From assembly GCF_024206475.1 (NCBI RefSeq), contig NZ_JAMBPR010000035.1, positions 1 through 64,000 of the forward strand: DNA of 64,000 bases, given 5' to 3'. The notes under the pieces are model-generated. The model had not been told where the DNA came from, did no database searches, and saw only the letters and a program-made list of their open reading frames with translations. Source of the stretch: Paraburkholderia sp. CNPSo 3274. Its GTDB lineage: Bacteria; Pseudomonadota; Gammaproteobacteria; Burkholderiales; Burkholderiaceae. Position numbers and translations under genes: made by a program. This document shows, piece after piece, positions 53,320 to 60,978 of the stretch (its first letter is position 1; each line of letters opens with the position of its first letter).

Positions 53320-55131
53320 TCAGACGAAGTCCTTGTACTTGTCGAGCAGGCGCACGGGCTTCGAGAGCGCGTCGCGGCGGAACGGATCGCCAAGCTCGCG
53401 CGTGCACATGATCTCGACGATGGTCGTCTTGCCCTGGTTCATCTGCAGATCGATCGCGCGCTTGAGCGCCGGACCCACATCCTCCAGCTTGTCCACCACG
53501 ATGCCTTCCGCGCCCATCGCCTTCGCGATCCCGGCGAAACTCGGGCTTTCCAGCTCGCCCGCCACGAAGCGGCGATCATAGAAGTCCACCTGGTTCTTCT
53601 TCTCGGCGCCCCACTGACGGTTGTGGAACACGACGGCCGTCACCGGAATGTTGTGGCGCACGCAGGTGAGCGTTTCCATGAGGCTCATGCCCCAGGCGCC
53701 GTCGCCCGCATAAGAGATCGCGGGGCGGTGGGGCGCGGCCACCTTCGCGCCCATGATGGTCGGGAACGCATAGCCGCAGTTTCCCCAGCTCATCGCGGCG
53801 AAGAAGCTGCGCGGCTTGTTAAAGCGCAGATAGCTGTTCGCGACGGAGTTGATGTTGCCGATGTCGGTCGACACCATGACGTCCTCGGGCATCGCCTTCT
53901 CGAGTTCGCGCAGCACCTGGCGCGGATGCAGATACTCGCCGCCGGTGGGCGTGCGCTCGTGCTTCTGCTCTTCGATCATGTCGAGGCTGTAGGCGTCGCG
54001 CTCGTGCGTCCACGAGTCGAGTTCTTTTTCCCACGCGGCCTTTTCGGTGGCGATCTGGTCGGCGCGCTCGCCGCGCGAGGCGTCGCTCGCGAGGGTGCGG
54101 TTCGCGAGGCGCTCGGTCAGCGCCTGCGCCGAAGCCTTCGCGTCGCCGCAAATGCCTACTGAGATCTTCTTCACGAGCCCGAGCATCTTGTGATCGGCGT
54201 CGATCTGGATGATCTTCGCGTCTTTTGGCCAGTAGTCCATACCATGCTGCGGCAGCGTGCCGAACGGTCCGAGGCGCGAGCCCAGCGCAATCACGACGTC
54301 CGCGCGCGAGATCAGCTTCATCGCGGCCTTCGATCCCTGGTAGCCAAGCGGGCCACACCAGAGCGGATGATTCGCCGGGAACGAATCGTTGTGCAGGTAG
54401 CTGTTCACGACAGGCGCGCCGAGGCGTTCGGCGAGCGCCTTGCACTCCTCGATCGCATCGCCCATCACGACGCCGCCGCCGGAGATGATGACAGGGAACT
54501 TCGCGGCGGCGATCAGATCCGCCGCTTCGTTCAGGCTTTCGGCGCCGCCGGGGCCGCGGTCGAGCCGGCGCGGCTGCGGAATCTCGGCCTTGATCTTGCC
54601 GTAGAAGTAATCGCGCGGAATGTTGAGCTGGGTCGGGCCCATTTCGGACATGGCGCGGTCGAAGCAGCGCGCGGTGTACTCGGCCATGCGCGCGGGGTTC
54701 GTCACGTGGCCCTGGTACTTCGTGAACTCCTGGAACATCGGCAACTGATTCGCTTCCTGGAAGCCGCCGAGGCCGATGCCCATCGTGCCTGCCTCGGGCG
54801 TGACGATCACGACCGGGCTATGGGCCCAGTAAGCCGCCGCGATGGCCGTCACGCAGTTGCTGATGCCGGGACCGTTCTGACCGATCACGACGCCGTGGCG
54901 GCCCGAGACGCGCGAGTAGCCGTCGGCCATGTGCGCTGCGCCCTGCTCGTGAACGACGGGAATGAGGCGAATGCCGGCGGGCGCGAAGATGTCCATCGCG
55001 TCCATGAACGCGGAGCCCATGATGCCGAACATGTCGGTTACGCCGTTGGCCGCGAGGGTTTCGACAAAGGCCTCGGACGGGGTCATGTCCTGCGGGCCGC
55101 TGGCGGTCTGGGTTGGGGTCTTTTCGCTCAT
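53320..55131 (-). CDS. xsc: Sulfoacetaldehyde acetyltransferase
   Basis: A 603-residue thiamine-diphosphate enzyme. MTPSEAFVETLAANGVTDMFGIMGSAFMDAMDIF and VVHEQGAAHMADGYSRVSGRHG (catalytic Glu) form the PYR domain; the cofactor motif GDGAWGMSLMETL...VFHNRQWGAEKKNQVDFYDRRFV is in the PP domain and is diagnostic for Xsc against acetolactate synthase. It converts sulfoacetaldehyde and phosphate to acetyl phosphate and sulfite, the desulfonating step where taurine, isethionate and sulfoacetate routes meet. The ATG at 55131 has GGAGA seven bases upstream; the TTG just before it is not preferred. Confidence 0.96.
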   Translation of the reverse strand: MSEKTPTQTASGPQDMTPSEAFVETLAANGVTDMFGIMGSAFMDAMDIFAPAGIRLIPVVHEQGAAHMADGYSRVSGRHGVVIGQNGPGISNCVTAIAAAYWAHSPVVIVTPEAGTMGIGLGGFQEANQLPMFQEFTKYQGHVTNPARMAEYTARCFDRAMSEMGPTQLNIPRDYFYGKIKAEIPQPRRLDRGPGGAESLNEAADLIAAAKFPVIISGGGVVMGDAIEECKALAERLGAPVVNSYLHNDSFPANHPLWCGPLGYQGSKAAMKLISRADVVIALGSRLGPFGTLPQHGMDYWPKDAKIIQIDADHKMLGLVKKISVGICGDAKASAQALTERLANRTLASDASRGERADQIATEKAAWEKELDSWTHERDAYSLDMIEEQKHERTPTGGEYLHPRQVLRELEKAMPEDVMVSTDIGNINSVANSYLRFNKPRSFFAAMSWGNCGYAFPTIMGAKVAAPHRPAISYAGDGAWGMSLMETLTCVRHNIPVTAVVFHNRQWGAEKKNQVDFYDRRFVAGELESPSFAGIAKAMGAEGIVVDKLEDVGPALKRAIDLQMNQGKTTIVEIMCTRELGDPFRRDALSKPVRLLDKYKDFV

Positions 55132-55227
55132 CAACTGTCTCCAGTTATCGTTTGACGGAATGCCGTGTTTCGAATGCTATTCGGCGCCCAATGAGGGTCA
55201 AGGGATTCCGTCCTTGATGGGTGAATC

Positions 55228-55254
55228 TGAAATGGAATGGAACGTTTCGTTTCA
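55228..55254. promoter_or_regulatory. Imperfect palindrome upstream of xsc
   Basis: The 27-base segment from TGAAATGGAATGG to TTTCGTTTCA reads TGAAAyGrAAyG on both strands, with 9 of 13 positions symmetric, about 97 bases upstream of the xsc start. It resembles a regulator-binding site for a TauR- or IclR-type protein. The symmetry is imperfect, so this is a candidate only. Confidence 0.4.
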
Positions 55255-55268
55255 AAACACTGGCGACC

Positions 55269-55304
55269 GATGCGCCGATGCGCCGGTGCGCCGCTGCGCC
55301 GATG
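55269..55304. repeat. Octamer tandem repeat between the SnoaL-like gene and xsc
   Basis: Four and a half copies of a G-N-T-G-C-G-C-C octamer (GATGCGCC twice, GGTGCGCC, GCTGCGCC, then GATG) lie nine bases past the SnoaL-like stop and about 140 bases upstream of the xsc start. Slippage here would change the xsc leader length without affecting a protein. Confidence 0.85.
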
Positions 55305-55312
55305 CACTCGAG

Positions 55313-55717
55313 TCAGGCGGCCTGCTTCGGGCGCTCCTTGCGGAACGCGCGCTTCACGGCGATCAGGCCGTCGCGGAATTCGAAGAGATCGCAGCCTTCG
55401 GCTTCGATCCGCCAGCCTTCGGCATGCGTGCCGCTGAACACCCATTCGGATACGCCGCGATCGCCCGCGACGTAGTGGCGGCCGTCGCCCCAATGGGCGT
55501 CGGGGAACGTGCGAAAGACCGCTTCGAATGCGGCGCGCACTGCCTCACGCCCGACGAAGCGGGTGCCATACACCTCCGGGCCGCCGGCCGCGTCGAACAC
55601 GCAGTCTTCGGTCATGAACCCCATCAGCGCGCCGGCGTCATGGCGGTTGAAGGCTTCGGAAAAGGCGGCGAGCGTGTCGGCCGTGACGGCGGGTTGGGCG
55701 CTGAGCGTGTCTGCCAT
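55313..55717 (-). CDS. SnoaL-like / NTF2-fold protein
   Basis: A 134-residue protein of the SnoaL-like polyketide-cyclase/NTF2 fold: TLAAFSEAFNRHDAGALMGFMTEDCVFDAAGG, FVGREAVRAAFEAVF, HWGDGRHYVAGDRGVSEWVFSGTH and CDLFEFRDGLIAVKRAF. Such proteins have a small ligand pocket and act as isomerases, dehydratases or carriers. The ATG follows CTGGAGACACGT. It lies between the tauR-like and xsc genes in the same direction and may be co-transcribed with xsc. A role on sulfoacetaldehyde (for example binding or hydration) is speculation. Confidence 0.8.
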   Translation of the reverse strand: MADTLSAQPAVTADTLAAFSEAFNRHDAGALMGFMTEDCVFDAAGGPEVYGTRFVGREAVRAAFEAVFRTFPDAHWGDGRHYVAGDRGVSEWVFSGTHAEGWRIEAEGCDLFEFRDGLIAVKRAFRKERPKQAA

Positions 55718-55868
55718 ACGTGTCTCCAGTGGAAAAGCCGGTGCCGTCCGGTGCGCGAGGACTCGCGCGCGGCACGGTATATCGACACGTTAGGGTTTGC
55801 CTGTCGAGGGCGGTAGCACCAGTGCGGGGCTTTCGCCTGGGCCAGCGCCCGGAGACTTCCTGAGCGAC

Positions 55869-57431
55869 TCAGGCGGGCCGCTGCTTGCGCACGACCTGGG
55901 CGAGCGCGCGCACGCCGGGTTCGATTTTCTCGAGCTTGATGGCGGAGAATCCCATGCGGAACCACGGGCTGTGTTCGGCATCGTCGGCAAAGAAGACGCC
56001 GCCGGGCTCGATCAGAATGCCGGCTTCGCGCGCATCGTCTGCCAGGCGCGCGGAGTCCAGCCACGCTGGCCCCTGGACCCAGCACGACGCACCACCGCCG
56101 ATCGGTACGTACTGCACCTCGGGCAGATGGGTGTCGAGCGCCGCCATCAACGCGCGGGCGCGCTCCTTGTAAGCATGCGCGAGCCGGCGCAGGAGCGCGT
56201 CGTGGTGTCCGAGCGCGAGGAACGTCGCGAACGCGCGCTGGATATAGGCCACAGGGTGCCGGACCATCAGGCGGCGCAGCGAACGCAACTCGCGCACGAG
56301 CTCTTGCGGGCCGACCACGTAACCGAGACGCAGGCCGGGGGCGAACGTCTTCGAAAGGCTGCCGACGTAGATCACGCGATCGGCCGTGTCGAGGCTCTTC
56401 AAGGCGGGATGCGGCGTGCCGGAGAAGGTGTTTTCGCTCTCGTAGTCGTCTTCGATGATGACGAAGTCGTGCTGCTGGGCGAGTTCGAGCAGCGCCTGGC
56501 GGCGCGCGATGGGCATGGTGGCCGTGGTCGGGCACTGGTGGCTAGGCGTGACGAACACGTAATCGCAGCGGGCGAGCGAGTCGCGAAGGCGTACCGGATC
56601 GACCCCTTCGCCGTCGATCGGCAGTTCGAGCAACTGCGCGTTACGATTCACGAAGATGTTGCGTGCATCGGGATATCCCGGATTCTCGAAGCCGACCGTT
56701 GTGTTCTTGCCGCAGAGCAGGTCGGCGACGAGATAGAGCGCCTGCTGGCAGCCGTTCGTGATGATGATCTCCTCGGGCATGGCGAACACGCCGCGCCGCG
56801 GCAGCACACGCGTGCGGATCTGCTGGATCAGCGATTCGTCGTCGCGTTCGATCAGGTCGGGCGCCCAGTTGCGGATCTCCATGATCGAGAGCGCCTTCAG
56901 GCAGCACTCCCGCCAGTCGTTGGTCGGAAAGAGCGATTGGTCGAACTGCCCGTAGATGAAGGGATATGCGTAGTTCTGCCAATTGGCTGGCTTGACGATG
57001 TTGCGCTGGGCAGAGGGCGGGCGCACGATGCGCGATTTCCACGCGGGCGGGGCGGCCAACTGCGCGCCATGGGGCTCGACGACGTCGGGCTGCTGCACCC
57101 GCTGCTGTACCCGTTGTTGCACGCGCTTTTGCACCGTTACGCCGTGCAGGCCCTCCAGCATGTCGGGGTTGACGAAGTGGCCGCTGCGTTCGCGCGAGAC
57201 CAGATAGCCTTCTTCCACGAGCATCTGGTAGGCGAGCACCACGGTATTGCGCGCCACGCCGAGCTGCTCGGCCAGCTCGCGGCTCGAAGGCAAAGCGGCG
57301 TCCGCGGGCAACTGCCCGTCGAGGATCGAGGCCACCAGCATCTCGCGGATCTGGTGCTGCAGACTTGTCTTCGACTCCGGTGACCGTCGGAATTGCTGTG
57401 CCCAAAGGGCGGACGGGGTACGGGTCGGCAT
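55869..57431 (-). CDS. tauR: MocR-type (GntR/aminotransferase) regulator, TauR-like
   Basis: A 520-residue MocR regulator: GntR winged helix (SLQHQIREMLVASILDGQL, LPSSRELAEQLGVARNTVVLAYQMLVEEGYL), a Gln/Arg/Val-rich linker, and a PLP-binding class I aminotransferase-like domain with GCQQALYLVADLLC, ENPGYPDARN, VTPSHQCPTT, YESENTF and the PLP lysine in VGSLSKTFAPGLRLGY near residue 360. TauR proteins of this type activate taurine genes, sensing taurine through PLP. It is divergent from the TauCAB-like importer and upstream of xsc. The ATG at 57431 is preceded by CAGGAGCAAGC. GabR/PdxR-like functions are less likely here. Confidence 0.85.
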   Translation of the reverse strand: MPTRTPSALWAQQFRRSPESKTSLQHQIREMLVASILDGQLPADAALPSSRELAEQLGVARNTVVLAYQMLVEEGYLVSRERSGHFVNPDMLEGLHGVTVQKRVQQRVQQRVQQPDVVEPHGAQLAAPPAWKSRIVRPPSAQRNIVKPANWQNYAYPFIYGQFDQSLFPTNDWRECCLKALSIMEIRNWAPDLIERDDESLIQQIRTRVLPRRGVFAMPEEIIITNGCQQALYLVADLLCGKNTTVGFENPGYPDARNIFVNRNAQLLELPIDGEGVDPVRLRDSLARCDYVFVTPSHQCPTTATMPIARRQALLELAQQHDFVIIEDDYESENTFSGTPHPALKSLDTADRVIYVGSLSKTFAPGLRLGYVVGPQELVRELRSLRRLMVRHPVAYIQRAFATFLALGHHDALLRRLAHAYKERARALMAALDTHLPEVQYVPIGGGASCWVQGPAWLDSARLADDAREAGILIEPGGVFFADDAEHSPWFRMGFSAIKLEKIEPGVRALAQVVRKQRPA

Positions 57432-57984
57432 GCTTGCTCCTGTAATTGATGACAGCGGCGAGAGGACGTTTGAGCAACCGTATTGCAGCAAAATCGGCCA
57501 GTCAATCGACGCACGATATTCAACACTGGCCGTCCAAGTCGATTAGGTAAATTTCGGAGCGACTGTTCGCGATAAGACGGTCAGCCCTGCGCTTTAGGGT
57601 GGAAGCTCGACATGCTCGCGCTTGCCAGGCCCTTGCTGCGGCGCAGCGCGCCCGCTGGGCGGGCTTTCGGGCTCCGGGCATGCGTCGTTCAAATAATCGG
57701 AGGAAATCGGATGGAGGGTGCCTGCGGCGTTCCGGGAAACCGGGAAACAACGCGGGGGCAACGCTCGTCCGCCACTGGCCCCATCGGAACTTCCCGCCTG
57801 GTACTACCCGCCGCTTTATTGATTGAGAATGCTTGACTCAACGGGCGAGTTCGCAAGTGCGCAATAAAAGAAGCCGAAATTTGCCCTGGTAGCCGCTGAC
57901 TATACTTGAATTGAGACGGAACCCGAACCGGACGCGGAGCTTCGCGCTGGCGTGCGCATTGTTTTTCAACTTGAGGAGACGGCG
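57432..57984. promoter_or_regulatory. Divergent control region between tauR-like and tauC-like genes
   Basis: This 553-base gap has no supported gene. Near the tauR side, CGGCCAGT (57495-57502) and ACTGGCCG (57525-57532) form an 8-bp perfect dyad with a 22-base spacer, and ATCGAC/GTCGAT pairs interleave with it, a plausible TauR site. A tandem CCGGGAAA pair occurs near 57731-57747. A TATACT hexamer at 57901-57906 could be a -10 element for the importer, but no convincing -35 is seen at the right spacing. Confidence 0.5.
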
Positions 57985-58836
57985 GTGAGAGCCTTACCCA
58001 GACTAAAGACGATGAAGCATCCCGCGGACTCGCCGATCGAGCCGGTGATCAAGATTCGCCGCGGCCACGGGAAATTGAATTCCTGGTGGTTGACCACTGC
58101 CGTGCTCGTGATATGCGTCGTGCTTTGGCAGGCGGTATCGATGGCGGGCATCTTCCCGGCGTTCGCGCTGCCCTCGCCGGCGGCGGTGTGGCAGGCCTTC
58201 GTCGAAATCGTCCGCAACGGATACGGCGGCCAGTCGCTGATCAGCGACATCCTGATTAGTTGCTTTCGCATCGTTATTGGTTTTGTGGGTGCGATTGCGA
58301 TCGGCGTACCCATCGGGCTGCTCATGTCACGCAACAAGATCGTGTTCGACATCATCGATCCGCTGCTGCAGTTCGTCCGGCCGGTTCCGCCGCTTGCCTA
58401 TATTCCGCTGCTGGTGGTGTGGTTCGGCATCGGCGAATTGCCCAAAGCCATTCTGATTCTGGTCGGCACCATTCCTGTGATCATCATCGGCACGATGTCG
58501 GGCGTGAAAAGCACGCCGCCGCTGCGCATCGAGGTTGCCCGCACGCTCGGCGCGACCAACGCGCAAATCTTCCGCAAGGTCGTGCTGCCCTCGGCAATGC
58601 CGGAGATCTTCACCGCAATGCGCGTGGGTATCGGCGTGGCGTGGACCTGTCTGGTTGCCGCGGAACTGATCGCGGCGAGCAGCGGCCTTGGCTGGCTCGT
58701 CCAGTTCGCCGGACAGGCCTTGCAGGTTGCCATCGTGATCGTCGGCATCGTGATCATCGGGTTGATCGGATATGGAATGGAGCTGGCGATTCGCAAGATC
58801 GAAAATATCGTCGTACCGTGGCGCGGACATAACTAA
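57985..58836 (+). CDS. Taurine/sulfonate-type ABC transporter permease
   Basis: A 283-residue permease of the TauC/SsuC/NrtB family: TAVLVICVVLWQAVSMAGIFPAFALPSPAAVWQAF at the start, DPLLQFVRPVPPLAYIPLLVVWFGIGELPK, and the coupling loop ARTLGATNAQIFRKVVLPSAMPEIFTAMRVGIGVAWTCLVAAEL. The GTG at 57985 is preferred because AGGAGA lies five bases before it; an in-frame ATG at 58012 would remove nine residues. First gene of a three-gene importer next to a TauR-like regulator. Confidence 0.88.
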   Translation: MRALPRLKTMKHPADSPIEPVIKIRRGHGKLNSWWLTTAVLVICVVLWQAVSMAGIFPAFALPSPAAVWQAFVEIVRNGYGGQSLISDILISCFRIVIGFVGAIAIGVPIGLLMSRNKIVFDIIDPLLQFVRPVPPLAYIPLLVVWFGIGELPKAILILVGTIPVIIIGTMSGVKSTPPLRIEVARTLGATNAQIFRKVVLPSAMPEIFTAMRVGIGVAWTCLVAAELIAASSGLGWLVQFAGQALQVAIVIVGIVIIGLIGYGMELAIRKIENIVVPWRGHN

Positions 58837-58860
58837 TCGGGTAATCGGAGGAGACGAAAA

Positions 58861-59880
58861 ATGAAAAGGATGCAATGGGTCTATGGTGTGAGCGCGGCTG
58901 TGCTTGCCAGCAGTTGTCTGGTTCCTGGCGCGGTTCATTCGCAGAGCAAGCCCGAGGTGATCATCGGCTACGAGGACAACGGCGCCGATCCGTACATGGT
59001 GTCGATGGCCGAGCATCTGTTCGAAAAGCAGATGAACGCCGATGTCCAGTACAAGCTCTTCAGTTCGGGTCCGGCGGCGATGAGTGCATTGGCATCGAAC
59101 AGTCTTACGTTCATGTGCGGTCTGGGCGTTCCACCGCTCGTCACCGCTATTGCACAGGGCTTGCCGATGACCATCGTGTACAACCAGGAGCGCTATACCA
59201 ATGCGGCCGGCATCGTGGTCAAGCCGGATAGTGGCATCCACGACGTCGCGGGGCTCCAGGGCAAGAAGATCGCGATCGTGGCCGGCTCGCAGGCCTCATT
59301 CGAGCTGGCGACCTTCCTTGCGGCTGCGCATGTGCCGTATGAGTCCGTCACGCAGATCAATATGGCGCCCCCGCAGATGCGCACCTCATGGGTGACCGGT
59401 GCGATCGACGCGGCGATCGTCTGGGATCCGGTATTCAGCGCGTTGCGTACGACTGGCGGCAAGGCAATCAAGACGGACGGCGATTTGCCGCGAGAAGCCT
59501 CGAGCTACAACGTCTGTATCGCCAACTCCGATTGGGCGAAGGCACATCCGGACCTGGTCCGCGGTTTCGTCGCGGCGCTCGACCAGGGCTATCAGGTGAC
59601 GATGAAGGATCGCGACAAGGCGCTCGCCGAGATGGCAAAAGCGACGGGCGTGAGCGTGCCTGTTGCGACGAGCGAACTCGCCGGTTACGAGCTGTTTTCC
59701 GGCGCGGACCAGACCACGCCGAAAGTCATGGGGCTCGACGCAGGCGTCAAGACCTCCGCTACGTACCTGACTCTGGTGAACACGGCCAAGGTGCTCAACT
59801 CGATTGGCCGCATTTCGAGTGTGCCGGCGAATTTCGACAACAACGTCGCGCCACAGTACTCGAAACATCTAGCGCATTGA
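58861..59880 (+). CDS. Taurine/sulfonate-type ABC transporter binding protein
   Basis: A 339-residue TauA/SsuA-like periplasmic binding protein. The signal peptide (MKRMQWVYGVSAAVLASSC, ending near VHSQ) is followed by PEVIIGYEDNGADPY, VVKPDSGIHDVAGLQGKKIAIVAGSQASFELATFL and TGAIDAAIVWDPVFSALRTTGGKAI, the family pattern for sulfonate, taurine and nitrate binding. The ATG follows GGAGGAGACGAAAA. The order permease-binding protein-ATPase differs from the usual tauABC order. Taurine is the likeliest ligand from context. Confidence 0.87.
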   Translation: MKRMQWVYGVSAAVLASSCLVPGAVHSQSKPEVIIGYEDNGADPYMVSMAEHLFEKQMNADVQYKLFSSGPAAMSALASNSLTFMCGLGVPPLVTAIAQGLPMTIVYNQERYTNAAGIVVKPDSGIHDVAGLQGKKIAIVAGSQASFELATFLAAAHVPYESVTQINMAPPQMRTSWVTGAIDAAIVWDPVFSALRTTGGKAIKTDGDLPREASSYNVCIANSDWAKAHPDLVRGFVAALDQGYQVTMKDRDKALAEMAKATGVSVPVATSELAGYELFSGADQTTPKVMGLDAGVKTSATYLTLVNTAKVLNSIGRISSVPANFDNNVAPQYSKHLAH

Positions 59881-59920
59881 TTGACTCATTGACTGTCTGA
59901 CTGGCAAGCAGGAGACGAAC

Positions 59921-60658
59921 TTGAACATCGTCATCGATTCGCTGTACAAGACATTCGGCGCCACATCGGCACTGGAAAACATCAATCTGCAGTTCCGCGG
60001 CGGCGAATTCATCACCGTGCTCGGCGCCTCGGGCTGCGGAAAGACGACCTTGCTGCATTTGCTCGCCGGTCTGACTTCGCCCACGCGCGGCAACATCTAT
60101 GTCGATGGCGAGATCAAGGATCAGCCAGGGGCCGACCGTGTCGTCGTGTTCCAGCAGGCCGGCTTGTTTCCGTGGCTCAGCGTGGAAGAAAACATCGAGT
60201 TCGGGCCGTCACTGCATGGAGTGCCCAAGGCGCAACGCCGCAAGGAGTCGGCGGACATTCTGCGGATCATCGGTCTGGAGTCTTTCGCCCGGCACAAGCC
60301 CTATGAGCTATCTGGCGGCATGCAGCAGCGCGTGGCGATCGCGCGGGCGCTCGTGATGAAGCCGAAGGTGCTCCTGATGGACGAGCCCTTCGGCGCACTG
60401 GATGCGCAGACGCGTAGTTCCATGCAGACGTTTTTGACCGCGTTGTGGGAGCAGCTCCACTGCACGGTCGTCTTCATCACCCATGACATCGATGAAGCGA
60501 TCTTTCTCGGTACGCGCCTTGTTGTGCTTTCAGCGCGACCTGGGCGGGTGGCACTCGACGTACCCATCGAACTGGAAAGGCCGCGTACGCCGGAGGTCGC
60601 ATTCGAACCACACTTCCTGGATCTGAAAAAACGCTCGATGGGAATTCTTGCGCACTGA
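59921..60658 (+). CDS. Taurine/sulfonate-type ABC transporter ATP-binding protein
   Basis: A 245-residue TauB/SsuB-like ATPase with Walker A GASGCGKTT, Q-loop FQQAGLFPWLSVEENIEFG, signature LSGGMQQRVAIARAL, Walker B VLLMDEPFGALD and VVFITHDIDEAIFLGTRLVVLSARPGRV. The start is TTG at 59921, five bases after AGGAGA; no ATG fits. It completes the importer. A strong hairpin ~170 bases downstream may end the transcript. Confidence 0.92.
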   Translation: MNIVIDSLYKTFGATSALENINLQFRGGEFITVLGASGCGKTTLLHLLAGLTSPTRGNIYVDGEIKDQPGADRVVVFQQAGLFPWLSVEENIEFGPSLHGVPKAQRRKESADILRIIGLESFARHKPYELSGGMQQRVAIARALVMKPKVLLMDEPFGALDAQTRSSMQTFLTALWEQLHCTVVFITHDIDEAIFLGTRLVVLSARPGRVALDVPIELERPRTPEVAFEPHFLDLKKRSMGILAH

Positions 60659-60826
60659 TTTTGTGCGTGAACATGACGTCCGTGGGTGCGCCGACGGCGG
60701 GGTATCGTGTCGAAAGCGCGTTGCACGAGATCCGCTTCGACCTGACTGCTGTTTGACAGCACCGCATTCGAGCGACTACACAACGTGTGTGGATTGCCGG
60801 GTTCCATTCCGCGCGACATTCTTTCC

Positions 60827-60864
60827 GCGGCGCCGATGCCGCGCTTCGGGCGCGGCGGCGCCGC
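60827..60864. terminator. Strong GC-rich stem-loop downstream of the sulfonate importer
   Basis: GCGGCGCC (60827-60834) pairs with GGCGCCGC (60857-60864), and inside it GCCGCGC (60838-60844) pairs with GCGCGGC (60850-60856) around a TTCGG loop. This makes a 15-bp stem with a three-base bulge. There is no T-run, so it may be a non-canonical terminator or RNA-stabilising structure. The rest of the 60659-60978 gap shows no gene; TACGAT near 60946 could be part of the next gene's promoter. Confidence 0.55.
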
Positions 60865-60978
60865 AGATTCGAAACAAGTGTAATGATCTGTTAGCGGCAG
60901 GCATCAAGCCCGGTTTTGCCGCGAGAAATGCGCCGGCGCTTTGGTACGATCCGGCCTTTCGTCCATTGCGCAGCCATC

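Noticed and set aside
53320..55131. Acetolactate synthase large subunit instead of Xsc
   Set aside because: The overall fold is shared, but the GIMGSAFMDAMDIF start and the NRQWGAEKKNQVDFYDRRFV segment are Xsc-type, and pta and tauE follow directly.
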